Positions 9,540 through 22,600 of a stretch of DNA of 64,000 bases are shown in pieces (positions within the stretch are counted from its first letter, which is position 1; each line of letters begins with the position of its first letter). The notes below the pieces were generated by a model that worked only from the letters and a program-made list of their open reading frames with translations, was not told where the DNA came from and did not search any database. The position numbers and the translations under genes are program-made. Source of the stretch: Theristus sp. LFF4_11 (taxonomy: Eukaryota > Nematoda > Chromadorea > Monhysterida > Xyalidae); the NCBI GenBank assembly GCA_030248135.1, contig JASANC010004104.1, positions 1 through 64,000 of the forward strand, in the 5' to 3' direction.

Positions 9540-12500
9540 AAAAAAATACAAAGAGAAATAAGTAACACTGTTTTCAGAATAGGTTTTTCGTGTCTACAGC
9601 GTATGAAAAGTTGTCCGATAAAAATTTTTTCGCGGCTCCAAGCACAACTTTGGGTGTTCGTTTCGTGTGCACAGAACCAAGTTTGTGGCTTATACTATGC
9701 TCGCTGGAGGAAGCGAGCAAATTTGAAAAACGCGCGCGAGGGGATAACGGCTCATATTATGCGTGATGCGCTGTCCGCTCGCTGGCGCTCGCTCGCGCAT
9801 CCGCATGATATTTTGTTTTATTTAAACACTTTTTTCGAAAAACAGCCGCATTTTTTCTTGGAAGTAATGCAACCAATCTGTTGTTGCATTTTGTTTTCTC
9901 ACAACCATTCGCGTTTACCACATTCTGAAGTTTTACTTTCATTCAGTAAACGTAAAGCAATGTGAAAAATAATGTCAAAGTGAATTACGTTTTGTGTTAT
10001 GTATCAAATACTGAACGATTCAAACGAATTTATATGCAGGCGAAAAATAACAACGGGACAGGAAAGCATGGATACATGCAAATCGACACAATCTTCTTAC
10101 CTGTGCCGTTCAACTTTTTCGCCAATTGTTTTTCCTTTTCGTTTCATGGCTTCATGCCTGGTGAGCATTGCTCATGGGACTGAGCTGATATTTGAAACCT
10201 TTCGAAAAAAGTCTCAAAGTTTTTTTCACAACAAAAAAAACTTCTGTCAGCACCATTGCAATACTCTCAAGACGCCTTGGAAGCAGTTTTTTTCTAATTT
10301 TCTTCTTGTTGTATTTATCTGAGTCAGATATCGAGTTTCGCAGTGTTTGAGAATTGATTTTTGATCTGAAAATACTGTGTTATTGTCATTGTTTGGCTCC
10401 GTTCACATGTTCCTGCGGTTGGTTACCGCGACAATTCGCTGTTGGCTAAAAAATCTGAATGCACATTGATCAACAAAACACGATTTAAAAAAACACTGGT
10501 AGTAATTAAATCTTCAACACTGATAATCACCCCAGTCCCAGTGTGTTGGTAATGCGTCCGTGCGCATTCATTTTTTCAACAGGCATTCATGAAGCAGTAT
10601 TTAGTGTTGCGTGGCTATGCGTCACTAGATAAACGCCTGCTTGCTGCTTCATGAATGTCGTTTCACACGTTTGAATGTCGCCGCGACAAATCGCTGGAAC
10701 ATGTGAACAGGGCCTTTATGTGTTTATTGGTTTAGCTTGGTTTTACAGTGGCTCCAAACGAGTTCAAACTCAACTGTTGTTAGCCGTATTAGCTTTTGTA
10801 TGACTAAACTTTTGTGTTTCTTGAAAACAGGAGTTCCAATTGCGAAGACCAAGCCAAATAATTTTGGACTTTTTTCATGCGATTATGTTGGTAACAAGTT
10901 TATTTTGCGACAAACATTCATTTATACATGACGTTTAGTTGACCACAAACATTGTTATTCGACAAGTAGAGTTTTTGGTATGTTTTTTATCTGACGACAT
11001 CAAAGACAAAGAAAACAATATTGCATGCAAACAATTTTTGATCACAATGGAACAAAGAATGAGATTTCGGACAACTTCAGACTGACAATCATCACAGATT
11101 TAAAATAAATGTCGAACGGACACAACGGATGTTCCAGCAAGCATCGTGGCAGGCGAAAAGGAACCCCCACCGTATTTGGATTCAACACGATCTTACTATG
11201 ACCTCTTTTTTCAAACGTGTCCCATTGAAATGACGTCATGTGCCGCCAAACATGCGCTTGCCGTTCACAGAAAACCAGACTTTCCGTTCAGCCGATTTCT
11301 TCCCGACTTCGACAAATGGTGAATGTCGAATCAGTCACACCAAACTGGCATTTTAGTGCCTGTACTTTGACAAACGGGCGTTTTTAAAGCAAATGACGTC
11401 ATTTTAGTCCGGACACGTTTGAATAAATCCACAATACAGACAGATGCCGTTTATTTGTCAAAGACCAATGTATACTTTTGTAAATTCAATTTTTTTATAT
11501 TCCTTTCCTTCACTTTCCAATATTACGACACGGATGATGAAGCAAGATCGTGTCATGACCAAATACCGTACCTAGATATTATGCCGTGTGCGCCGCGCAC
11601 ACACAGTTTTGGAATTCGACTGAGCTTCCGGGCGAAACAACACAAAAAAGTGAACTGCGGCATAAACGCACGTGAGCTGGCTGATGCTCCGAGGGTTTCA
11701 AATCTGAAAACTGCAAAAAATTGACCGCATTTCGTCGGCATATGGTTCGTGAACGTAGAGTCTGAAAGCAAACGAATAAAAAATAAATCTTTAAAAAGCA
11801 TCAGTGCACGTTCCGCTATATGATTTTTTTTTAAATAAACGTGGATTATGGCGCCAATTATAAAAAAGACACGCTTTTAAAACGAACAAAAAAGTACATG
11901 AAATGAGAACTCGTTTAAAATGAACGAGAGATAACGAAAATAAAGGATAGAAGCTTCAAAACTAGAGTTGAAACATCTAAAAAAACAGCAAAACGAAACA
12001 CCCAACCGAACCCGAAACTTACGCATGTTCAACTTATCATAAATGTGCACGACAAACATACAGACGTTGGTAGTCGTTAGTATCTACAGTAGATAAAACA
12101 TCGGACAAAATTTTGACAGTCGCAGAGGGCCACCGTGTTAGCGTTCTGAGGCCATTTTCAGATGAGAACTTCAGAATCAATAAAATAAATCGTTTGAAAT
12201 TCGAAAAGCCCAGTGTTTTTTTGTTAATGTAACTCTCCATGCAACATTTATATTCTATTAATCGACGAAGACAATTGCTCCAAACGCACGCAATGCAATC
12301 TCATGACCAGTTAAGGTGACACCAGCCTGCAATTGAAGCATTACAGGGTGGCTGTACGGTATGTGATGCGGTCAGTCACACTTCACCGGATGAGATTAGA
12401 CTGAATGCGGGGTTTTTTTGGATTTTTTCTTATTTTTTGAATTCAAATTATGTGCAGACAGTAGACAGGACGTTTTTTTTGTATATCGACAACTGGACAA

Positions 12501-12660
12501 TACAGAGCGGACCCCGTTAGTTGTAGTTTTGTCTGAAAAGGAATAAGATAGAGAGACATTAATTATGGACAGAAAGTTTGAAAGACGTTTGGACAGTTGA
12601 AATTACAAAGTACACTCGTAAAAAAACAGCAGAATGGATTGGATGGATAAGCCATCTGCA
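9540..12660. other. Gene-poor AT-rich stretch
   Basis: No exon with recognisable homology is found on either strand. It holds one clear MITE (11198-11438) and a weak palindrome near 10583-10670 with the end motif CATTCATGAAGCAGTATTT, which recurs near 20908, 38901 and 40302. The longest frame (9480-9965 +) has no domain that I recognise. Confidence 0.5.
11198..11438. mobile_element. MITE with ACGTGTCC/GACGTCAT termini
   Basis: 240 bp. The left end reads TCAAACGTGTCCCATTGAAA followed by TGACGTCATG; the right end is the inverted equivalent GACGTCATTTTAGTCCGGAC followed by ACGTTTGAA. Other copies: 31906-32143, 40585-40829, 58104-58342 and, inverted, 63000-63237. Non-coding. Its spread through introns of three genes shows a recently active family. 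Confidence 0.85.
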
Positions 12661-12667
12661 CGAACTT

Positions 12668-13225
12668 TCACAACAACGAACAGAAACCAACACCAAGTTA
12701 CAGCAACTTAGAGCTACCAGCCCCAAGTTACAGCAACTTACAGCAACCAACACCAAATTACAGACAACACCAGCACCAAGTTACAGCAACTTAGAGCTAC
12801 CAACACCAAACTACAGAAACTTACAACAACCAAAACCAAGTTACAGACAACACTAGCACCAAGTTACAGCAACCAACACCATAAATTACAGTTACTTTCA
12901 GCAACCAACACCAAGTGACAACAACTTTAGACCAACCAACAACAAATCGCAGAAACTTACAACAGCAACCAGCAGGAAGTTACAGCGACTTACAGCAACC
13001 AACACCAAGTTACAGCAACCAACACCAAGTTACAGCGACCAACACCAAGTTACAGCAACTAACACCAAGTTACAGCAACCAGCACCAAGTTACAGCAACC
13101 AACACCAAGTTAGAGCAACTTAGACCAACCAACACCAAATTGCAGAAGCTTACAACAGCACTAGCACCACCAACACCAAGTTACAGCAACCAACACCAAG
13201 TTACAGCAACCAGCACCACCACGGT
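12668..13225 (+). repeat. 20-bp minisatellite
   Basis: Head-to-tail units of ACCAACACCAAGTTACAGCA, degenerate at the left (AACTTAGAGCTACCAGCACC variants) and regular near 13000-13100. The two open frames over it are low-complexity Thr/Asn/Gln/Lys repeats created by the array, not a recognisable gene. Confidence 0.9.
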
Positions 13226-15249
13226 TCATCGCGCCGTCGCACGGGTTTCATTGAAACCATTTGCGACGTCAATAACATAAAAAAAACATGTGAAACACGA
13301 TGTGTCGAGGTGCATGTGTTGAGCTTTTCAAAATGCCTTCTGCAACACGGTTCTAAAGCTGCCGTAACCACTGCACTTGGAAATGTAGACGTGATGTGGT
13401 GTACGTGTATTTCAAAAATTTCAATAAGTGACAGCTTTCAAAAAAGGTCATATATATTTGGTTGTAATAAAGAAATGTTTTGCTGACTGAATAAGATGGA
13501 TTGCCTGTTTGAACACCGCACCGCATCACGAACCGACCAACATACACGTTCGTTGCATTGTTTACTGTGAGTATCATGATTTGTAATCGGGTTCGCTCTG
13601 TCAACCGCACTGCGAAAAGTTGCTTAAAACAGTTCAGTCGGTCTGTTGTTTTGGTAAAAAATTCAAAACTGGTTTTTAAAAAAGCTATCATCTGGTCATC
13701 AATCAATCAAATGCACCATGCTTCATCAAAGACACGGTAATACGAACACAATATCAGTCAAGTATATTGTTTTAAAGAAACTTAATTATCAACTTAAAGA
13801 AACTGAAAAAAATGCAGCGTTACTTTCGAAAAACTAATTTCAATCAATCAGCAACGGCGAGCAAGCAACGCGCAACTGAAAATTTCGTTCATTCTCACAA
13901 ATGTTGTTCGTCGACCGACTCACACAACTCACACAACTCAGACAACTCACACTCGACCGAAAGACGTTCAAATCAGGTTCGAAAATTACTAAAAAACCGC
14001 CACAAAAATGCAGGGGCAAAACTCGGCATCCATGCAAATAGCAACTATAATACCTAAAAAAAGAAAGACACAGGTACATCCATGAAAAATCAAACGAGAA
14101 AAAACTAGCAGTGCTGACATGACCAGATCACCATAAATCAGGACGCGACACATTGGCAACATATTCGTTCGGTGCGGAACGCAAAAAAAACACTGAATAT
14201 GATTCGGAATTTGTCAACTTACGATGTAAACAATGTAGTAAAACCGCCGACCATTTTGGAAGACCATAGTTCATTGATGCGGAGAAAAAAATGCGTCTGC
14301 TCTTCATATTCATTGCTTGGTGTCCTTGGGCGACTATGTGACGAACATCTTGACAATGTAATGCCAAAAATGAATTGAATTCAAAAGAATAATACATATA
14401 TATATATCATTTTTTAAATATGTTTTCATAAGTAACGTGCAGAAATTCTGCGGAATATATTTTTTCATCTTGTGAAAACACGCGCGGTAATACCAGTGCG
14501 GGTAATTCTGGGCATATTTCAGGGGAGGGAGGGCGCATGAAAATGGGTTATAGGGGAACAGGGGCGGGGTCCGGCAACTCCGCCTCGTTCACCTTGCCAC
14601 ACCTTTTCACATCGGCACACGCCGCCTCTCCCCCTACAGCAACATGTATTTACCACCAGATCATTACCTGCTGATATTACAGCGCATGCTGTCTTGCGGT
14701 TGATCGCTGCCTCAATACGCAAATTGATTGATTTATTATCTTCCGGAGTTTTGAAGTCGACTAATAAATTATATATAAATTTTATTTTATATAACTGCGA
14801 TGAATAGGTGCACTTTTTATTGCGCCTCTGGGAACACAATTGGGAGTACGATAGTGAGTCTTTGTTTTAATCTGGACTCGATCGCCAATTGTCGGGTTCT
14901 AGTTCGTTTTTTTTTCTCGATTATAAGTTCATTCCAACGAAAGTTAAAAACAATAATATCAGATACATTGCAAAAATTGCAACTGTTGCTCGCGCAACCA
15001 GCTGACCGTAGCTGTTAGATGCAGGTACAAACGTCACATTTTTTGAGTATTTTATCCACAGTTCCACACACCCCTGCTCACTGCCTGCACAGCAAAACGG
15101 TCGGTTCTATTGAAAATGCCTGAAAACAAAGGCAATGTCATAATTGTATCGGAACAAAACCCATGCTGTCAAAAAAAAAACTTTCAGAGTTTGCAAAAAG
15201 CCACAAACTAGGAAAAAACTATGCGAATCAACACTAGCTGAAAATAGCG
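13226..15249. other. Gene-poor stretch
   Basis: No recognisable gene. It includes a short (ACAACTC)n-like run near 13920-13950 and AT-rich DNA. The frames present (for example 14397-14128 on the minus strand) have no homology I can name. Confidence 0.45.
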
Positions 15250-15505
15250 GAATGACCGAGTAAACATGGCAGCCTTTTTTCAGGGTGCCAGGAGCGCGCG
15301 AAATTTGAATGAATGAAAAAGACACTCAGAAAGCCAATTGCGTGCCAAATTTGACGTGTTTTTTGTGCTATTCTGTTCCTTCTTTCTGCCTTGCACACAC
15401 AATTGAGAATTATCATGGCATTCTTGAAAAAGACAACTCCTAGTCCGCGACTAATTTCGCCTTGAAGAATACAAGGACTGCCTTTTTTATTTTGCTATCA
15501 TGTAC
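15250..15505. mobile_element. MITE of the TATGGCCGAATAAAT family, inverted
   Basis: Reads in the opposite orientation to the copy at 19426: GAGTAAACATGGCAGCC on the left, then CAGGGTGCCAGGAGCGCGCG, then GACAACTCCTAGTCCGCGAC, ending near a degenerate TATGGCC end. It directly abuts a palindromic MITE at 15503. Confidence 0.65.
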
Positions 15506-15673
15506 AGTCGGAATTCTAAATTCTTGGAATCAGGTGATTGGTTGGTGATCAAGTGAATCCTGCTTTCTGTGCATGCATTGTTGCGCTGTGAAGGCGGAGT
15601 CTGTCCTGCACAGAAAGCACGCATCACAAACCAAACTAGCTGATTGCCCTATAATTTAGAGTTCGACTGTACA
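15503..15673. mobile_element. Palindromic MITE (GAATCAGCTGATTGG family)
   Basis: Outer ends TACAGTCGGAATTCTAAATT and TTTAGAGTTCGACTGTA, with inner arms GGTGATTGGTTGGTGATC and the inverse around 15640. Same family as 5404-5579 and 21968-22125. Confidence 0.7.
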
Positions 15674-18600
15674 TTGAAAATTTCAATAAACAATTAATAA
15701 TCAACAGCGTAACTGACAGAACAAGAAGTTAGATGAAATAGACGCCGAAAAACTCAGAAAAACTATATGTCCGTAAATTCGCGTGAAGAAAAAAACTGCT
15801 AATAGTAACACACCAAAAAAATTAACACCTTTGAAATTACATAGATGTTCGAGTGTGTCAGGATATCGGGTCGGGATCACCAAACGTACATGCGTGCGAC
15901 AAAAAGATGTTGGCCACAATAATAAGCTCCAAATAAAATCAGTTTTGTCAACAAACAAACAAATAATATATTGCAAAATATAAATAACATTTAGTAAGGC
16001 TAATCCAGCGTAGGCCTGTTGGGCATCTCAATTGCAAACACCTCAAAAATTATGCAAATACCCATATGATCGTTCGAAATGTTGGTAAATCATGAGGTAC
16101 TGGAAGGGTCTAAGGCGAAATATAGCGCTCGTGAGCACAGTTCAAGGAGTTAGCACCTTGTATGCAGACAGTTTATACATACATACATGCCAACCTGTTT
16201 TGCTTGGTGACACCTATCTGTGATGCTTGAAAACTGTTGTTGATATATGTACCCGTACATTATGTTGACAGGATGAGAAATAATACGGACCCTATACATT
16301 ACATGCTTGTACCAGTGCCATACATTTCGATCTTGTAATGTTTGTCAGAGAAATTGTACAACGTGTGTGTGTGTGTGTGTTTGTGTGCGTGCGGTGATCA
16401 GTTTCAACATAATAGACGATACGTAAACAGAGACGCAAGGTGTGAACTGGGTGAAGGCGTTGGCTTGGCATATGATGGTGACAGTTTCGCTATGGCTGGT
16501 CGTTACGACTACGAGTGCTACAGCAAATGGCCAGCCAGTTTTTTTTGTAACTTAGTCGTGCCGATTAGCTGAAAACTTACGCAGGAGTGCAAGCGTTCGG
16601 CGAATAAAATGCAAAAAAAACGGGATGGATTGTAAGCGCCAAAATGTTCGGATTAAAACGGTGGTAAAAGTGAGAATTAAAACGTGTAACCTGGGTGAAA
16701 TTTTCAGCAAAAAACTGGCAACTCTGATGAGTCACACAGTACCACAGATACGAATGGAAACCTGTGTGACGCATCTGCTTCATCGATACGCCACATTTTG
16801 CAAACTTTTTGCGATTTTATAAAAGTATCTCAGACGTTTGGAGCAGTTCTGCAAATTCAGATCGTTTTTCGTGTAATTTTGAGCATTTACAAATTTTCTC
16901 GACGTGTCAAAACAAAAAGCAAAAAAAATCACAGTTTCAGTTTCAGCATTTTTACCGCATTTTTCGAACGCATTAGCCAAAACGCTTTTCACACAGTACA
17001 AGCGTGAGAAAAACGATCTCATACCCGTCAAACCGCACAAGAGAACAGCAAAATAAGCAGAATCCACTACACCTGTCAGTAAACTGACTATAGAAGATAG
17101 TACAAACACCAAAACAAGCACAAAAGGCGAAAATAGAAATTTCCAACCATGGTTCAATTTTTCTATGTTCGTTCAAAACACTTTTAAGGGGCGTCTGTTT
17201 TAATTCCGCTTCACTGGCAGAGCCGTAAAGTCGATTTTTCGTTTAAAAATACTGCTATAGGATCTTGTCAAAACACCTTTTACCAACAAAACGGCGATTT
17301 ATTCTCACACCTGCGCCGAAAAAAATGTTTTAGTTTTCGGCGGTCTGTGATGTGACGGTTTTTTTTTTTGAAAATTTTGATGAACGTAAGCTAGATGAAA
17401 TGAACTTTGCCGGCTGATGAAAAGAAGTTGCAAATGTTGCAAATTATACAGCCGCAAATTAGCATTAACGAATTTAAAAAAAAACGACTGGCTTAAAACA
17501 ATTGGTTTGTCCATGGCTACGTTCCGGTAAGCCGTACAATAAAGCGTGTTCGTTTCTAAACAGAAATATTTCAGTTTTGTCCAATTGAAAACAACTAATA
17601 TTTTTTTGTGGATTTTCGGACAATGAGAAAAAGCGAAATTCGTACCGTAATAGCGGACTGTAGAATCTGAAAATACCAGACAAAAAAGTCAAAGCGTTAT
17701 CTCGCGTGCGAAAGCACACACACATACAAAATACACCGAGTGCTTTATCCAGTCTGTTTCCACTCAAAAAACATTCGTAGATCTGGATTTCAGCTTAACC
17801 GTAGCGCTTTTTGAAAATACAGTACGAGATATGATGCGCCCCCTCGCTACACACAAACGGTGAAATCGAGATTATGGGGCATGTTGCACAAAATAAAAAA
17901 AAACATTTTTGCATTTTGATTTTCGCCCGTCTGTGAATTTTTTTGTTGCGACTCCAAACCGGCGGGGCTCCAAACTTAAAAAAAACGGCAAAACTGTCAG
18001 CAAATGACAAAAACTGTAAATAGCTTCGACTGTAACTGCGGTGGGCTTGGTGTACGCAGATAAGAACCATGAATAAATACAGCATTAAAGCCAAAATATA
18101 TCCTAACAAAAAGGCGGATTGAATGAATATCGTAGTGTAAAATATTTCGGTAGGAGAGGCGAATGATATGATTTCAGAAACAATGATTAACAATCGACTT
18201 TTGAGCCTTGAAATCTGTAAAAAACAAGGTAAAAAACCCTAGAAAGCAAATTTAGCATGCTGATTGGTTGTTGTGCGCCGGTAACCAATCAACACAGTGA
18301 AAGACAAATATGTTCCAGTAAGTGATACGTTGGGACCAATGAATGAACAAATGATTATAAACGAGAAAACTTGAATAATATGTGGCATTAAATGTGTGAA
18401 ATGTGAAATAATACACATTTGACACCTTCACTCCGTTTGAGAGTTGTTTCCATGCCGTAAAACATCTGGGTGGTTTTGTAACAGGCTTCAAACAGAAATG
18501 ACGTAAAAATACCAAAATGGTCGTAAATTTACACTTGAAAGAGCGTGATATACACGATACGATCTTTAAAATTTACTGAAAATTATTGACAAATTTACAC

Positions 18601-19425
18601 AAGGCAAAAAACGGTGTCTCATCTGGCATATGTCAATCATTGGGTGCGTCTGACCAACCACTGGTGTTACATAATTCCAACGCAGCTAATTACAATGTAG
18701 CACTTGGCACAAGTCGAACTGCAAATCGCAAAATCGCTCGTAAAACCAATTTCAAAATGGCCATGTCAAAATTCATGCCGCGCCAAAAATATTTTTCTGC
18801 GTGTTCCTTTCAAAAATTTACTCAATATTAAAATCCATTCCCAAATTTTAGCACATATAATGAATTTTGGAATGGAACACGCAGAAAAATAATTCACATG
18901 TACAGACGCACATGTTCGTGCACTTATTGATGCAGGTGCAAAAACTCGTGCAGGAATTCACAATCACGTCACTTTTCAGAAGCAAAAACTGTTGCATCTG
19001 TATTGTTTTGAGAAGAAAAAAGGCTGTTCATTTTGCTTTCAGTTGTTTTGCTTCTTGCTTTGTGCACGGATCTGTGCATGTGAATCAGTATGTAAGTGCA
19101 CGAACATGTGCATCTGCACGGATATGTGCACGAACATGTGCATCAACATGTGCATTCGTCGGGCCGCAATCGAACGTGCCGTAATGAGCGGACTGCAACT
19201 CTTGACGCCGCAATTGAATAATGGCCGTTTTAGTTCTGACACACTCAATCAGTCAAAAAAAAACTAAATTGTGTAAAATGTTTTCCAATTCCAAAATTCC
19301 AACCACACAACAATAACATAATAAATTATCGCTTTTCCGCAGAACAAAACGGTGCGTTCTGAAGAGTAATTTGCTGTACACCCTATACTATTGTTCCGCG
19401 CCCTATGTTCAAACGAAAACTGTAG
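15674..19425. other. Gene-poor stretch
   Basis: No supported gene. A (GT)n run lies at about 16363-16390. A minus-strand frame at 18193-17795 is hydrophobic enough to suggest membrane segments, but no family is recognised and no joining exons are seen. Around 18900-19150 there is a cluster of GTGCACGAACATGTGCATC-like imperfect repeats. Confidence 0.45.
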
Positions 19426-19695
19426 TACAGTATGGCCGAATAAATAAGGCAGCCCAAGTCAAGGCGGGATCCGTCGCAGACTAGGAGTTGTCTTTTTCAA
19501 AAATGCCAACATAACTCCTAATCATGTGTTCAAGGGAGCAAGAATGAACATAATAACACGAAGAATCCATTAGTCTAAAAAACACGTCAAATTTGGCACA
19601 CATGTTGGTTTCTGAGCGTCTATTTTCTTTTATTCAAATTTCGCGCGCTCCTTGCACCCTGAAAAAAGCTGCCATGTTTACTCGGTCATTCCGTA
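19426..19695. mobile_element. MITE of the TATGGCCGAATAAAT family
   Basis: Left end TACAGTATGGCCGAATAAAT; right end, inverted, TACGGAATGACCGAGTAAAC. This is the most complete copy, 270 bp, and defines the terminal inverted repeats of the family. Confidence 0.75.
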
Positions 19696-22600
19696 ATCGG
19701 CTTTTTCTCGGCAACAAAATATTGACTTACGGCGGTGGTGATAAGCTAGAATACCATTACAGCTAGTATTTATTTTTCAACACGTGCGCAAATTGGAAAA
19801 GCAAGGTTGTTCGATCAATGTGTTACATCAAACACAAACAGTGGAAAATGATGACTTTTCCGATGCGTTTTGGTGAAAATATCGAAACGTTTGTCGCTAG
19901 TTCACGTTCACGAAAAACGGTGGAAACAGAAAAAACTTTCAGTTGTGGCAACAACAAAGTTAGACTTGTTAGAAAACAGCTATAGTCATGAATGAACAAC
20001 TGGTGATACGGATCGATTGACTCATCTCACTAAGAACTCTAGCAGTACGTTGATTGGTCGCACGTCGACGAATCATCGTTCCGGTGTACAATAATGCGCG
20101 CCTATATGTATCAGATGTTGTCAGAACAGCACCCATACTGCCCGTGTGTGTGTCCGATATGCGAAGCAAAACAGATGCTGATATTCAGAAAAAAACTGTA
20201 ATAACACCACCAACACACACCACAACCATGCATTGGTGTGTGTGTGTGTTTTTTTTTATCGCATTTTTGTTGTGTCTAGCTTGAATGCTAACAGACATTA
20301 GCGGACCCACCCGCTCTTTCTCAGAGAGTTTCACCCGCGCTGAACTGAAACGTGTGTTGCACACAGTTTTTTATTCTGTTGAACGCATGATCCGGTTATG
20401 TGATGTGAATCATCACAAAAAAAACAGTCAAACACCACGCGCCGAACCAAGAACGCTAGAGAACTGGCCAAAATTGTCTGCGGCGCTGCGCGTTTTATTT
20501 CTGATTTGCGAATCTGTGCCATTGTGCCGTGGGTGAAGCGCCGACAATGCGCATGCGAAACGGGGCTATCAAGATCGCGTGCTATGTAAGTTCCCGAGTT
20601 AATGCCTTTCCTTTAGTAATACCCTAATCATTTTTAGTAGCATTTTAGCAGTAGCTTTTTAGTATATCCCCGCTGTTTGGGAGTTACGTTCAAAACACGG
20701 CAGATGGTGGTTATAAGAAGTATTTATTTATCAAAATGTGTGAACTGGATCTTCGTATTACGGTAAGCATCATACGCGAATGCGAGTGGTGTGGAAGATA
20801 GCCGCCACCAATTCGAGCGCAGAACGCGATGTGTACCTCTAAGTATCTCGGTGTACGTCTACATTAAAATTCCCAGGAAAAGGAATCTGTTCCCATGGCT
20901 TTCTTAAGGGCATTTATGAAGCAGTATTCAACGACCGCATAGCCAACACAGTTTCGCGTCACTAAATACGGCTTCTTGAATGCCGCTTTGTGTGGAAATG
21001 CAAAAAAAACAAGGAAAATGTGTATAGGTGCAAAAGGGGTACCACAATATCCAGAAAAATGATCTTGAAATCAATAAATTTAGTACAATTCAAGTCAGAC
21101 TACAAGTGAGATCCAGCCACACAAATCTATCATGAGCGTAAAGGTGTAAAACATCGGTTTCGCACGTAAAGAAAAATTTGTTTTCAAGTCGTCAAACAAG
21201 CATGCGGGCGATCGATACCAACAAACGCAACAAAGGTGTCTTAAAATTTGTAATAATTTTTCTTTTTCTGTCTACACAGAGTCAAAATAAAAACAACGTC
21301 CGTTGCACGTGCATAGTTTTTTTTGATTTGAAAGTTTTATCAGGCTCTGAGAGTCTAACACGTTGATTGGTCGCACATGATGACCGTTTGACCAGTCCAA
21401 CGGGACCCACTCAGTGTTGGTCAGCCAATTGTGAAATCACAAATGTCGCTTGAAAAAAAACCAAAAAACGATATCAGTGCTGTGTTGTGTGATGAAGATG
21501 CAGAAATCACACCGTTCGGGTGGTTTGAACATGATGTGTGTACCGTGTTTCGATGTTTTATGTCTTGTTACATATCCATTCGAATTGTGTGTGTGTTTGT
21601 ACAACGATTTCATGGGCCTTTGCGCCCAGACGCACACATTGGCTATGTATTATGTTGATCCCACGACTTTTGACTTTGACTTTGACTATGGTGTTTCGGC
21701 GTTGTTGTTTGTGAAAATTTTATATCGACACGAAACTACATGTTCGTCTGTGTAATCGCGCATGCATTGTATGTACCACAAACGTGTGATATCATAACAC
21801 GTTTATTTGACGAGTGAAAGAAAACCATACTCCGGTACAGGGTGTTGCGAAAGTGCGATGAAGGGAAGTTCTGTCAGTCGAATTCCAATTTTTGAGGGGT
21901 CGAAAGCAAGCCAGTTTTAGTCTGAACTGAAGACATTGTGCACTCTGTTGAACGCATAACACAGTAATACAGTCGAACTCTAAATTATAGGCAATCAGCT
22001 GATTGGTTGGTTATCACGTGATGATGCATGCGTTCTGTGCTATGGAGGCGAAGTCTGTGCTGCAAGATGCATCATGCGATCGCCAGCCAATCAGCTGATT
22101 GCTTATATTTTTTAGTTTGACTGTACTGTATGTGATGAAAGATCATGTGAATATACGTGTGCGTGTTTGTTTGTTATAAACTGTTGTACCGCCACAGTGT
22201 TATAAACCGACTGACTTCCGACTAGAACAAAGAACACACAATTCACATGTTAACGAGACACCCGGTACTACCAGGTCTGCTATATGTGCAAGTACGTACA
22301 TGATTGCCGTTGGTTTTAGCCTTGTACCAAAAGGTGTAATGATGATTTCATGGTAAATCCGCATATATCCACAGATTACACACACACACATGTAAAAATG
22401 TGTGTACGCGCATATTTCGAACACATTCCATCACCAAAACATGGATAACACAGATCACCCCGCGCATACATAAACCAAAATAAAAACGCACACGTACAAG
22501 TAGTACATGCTCAGGTTCAAAAAGTCGATGCCTGAATATCGTCTCATCGCGTGTTATGTCTCGAAACAAAAATGCACATGTGTTTTAATGTTGTTATTCC

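Noticed and set aside
12578..13280. Thr/Asn/Lys-rich frames and a CRISPR-like regular repeat
   Set aside because: A head-to-tail minisatellite without spacers in a eukaryotic genome; not a CRISPR array and not a recognisable protein.
17795..18193. Hydrophobic minus-strand frame resembling a membrane protein
   Set aside because: AT-rich sequence readily gives hydrophobic frames; no family motif or neighbouring exons seen.
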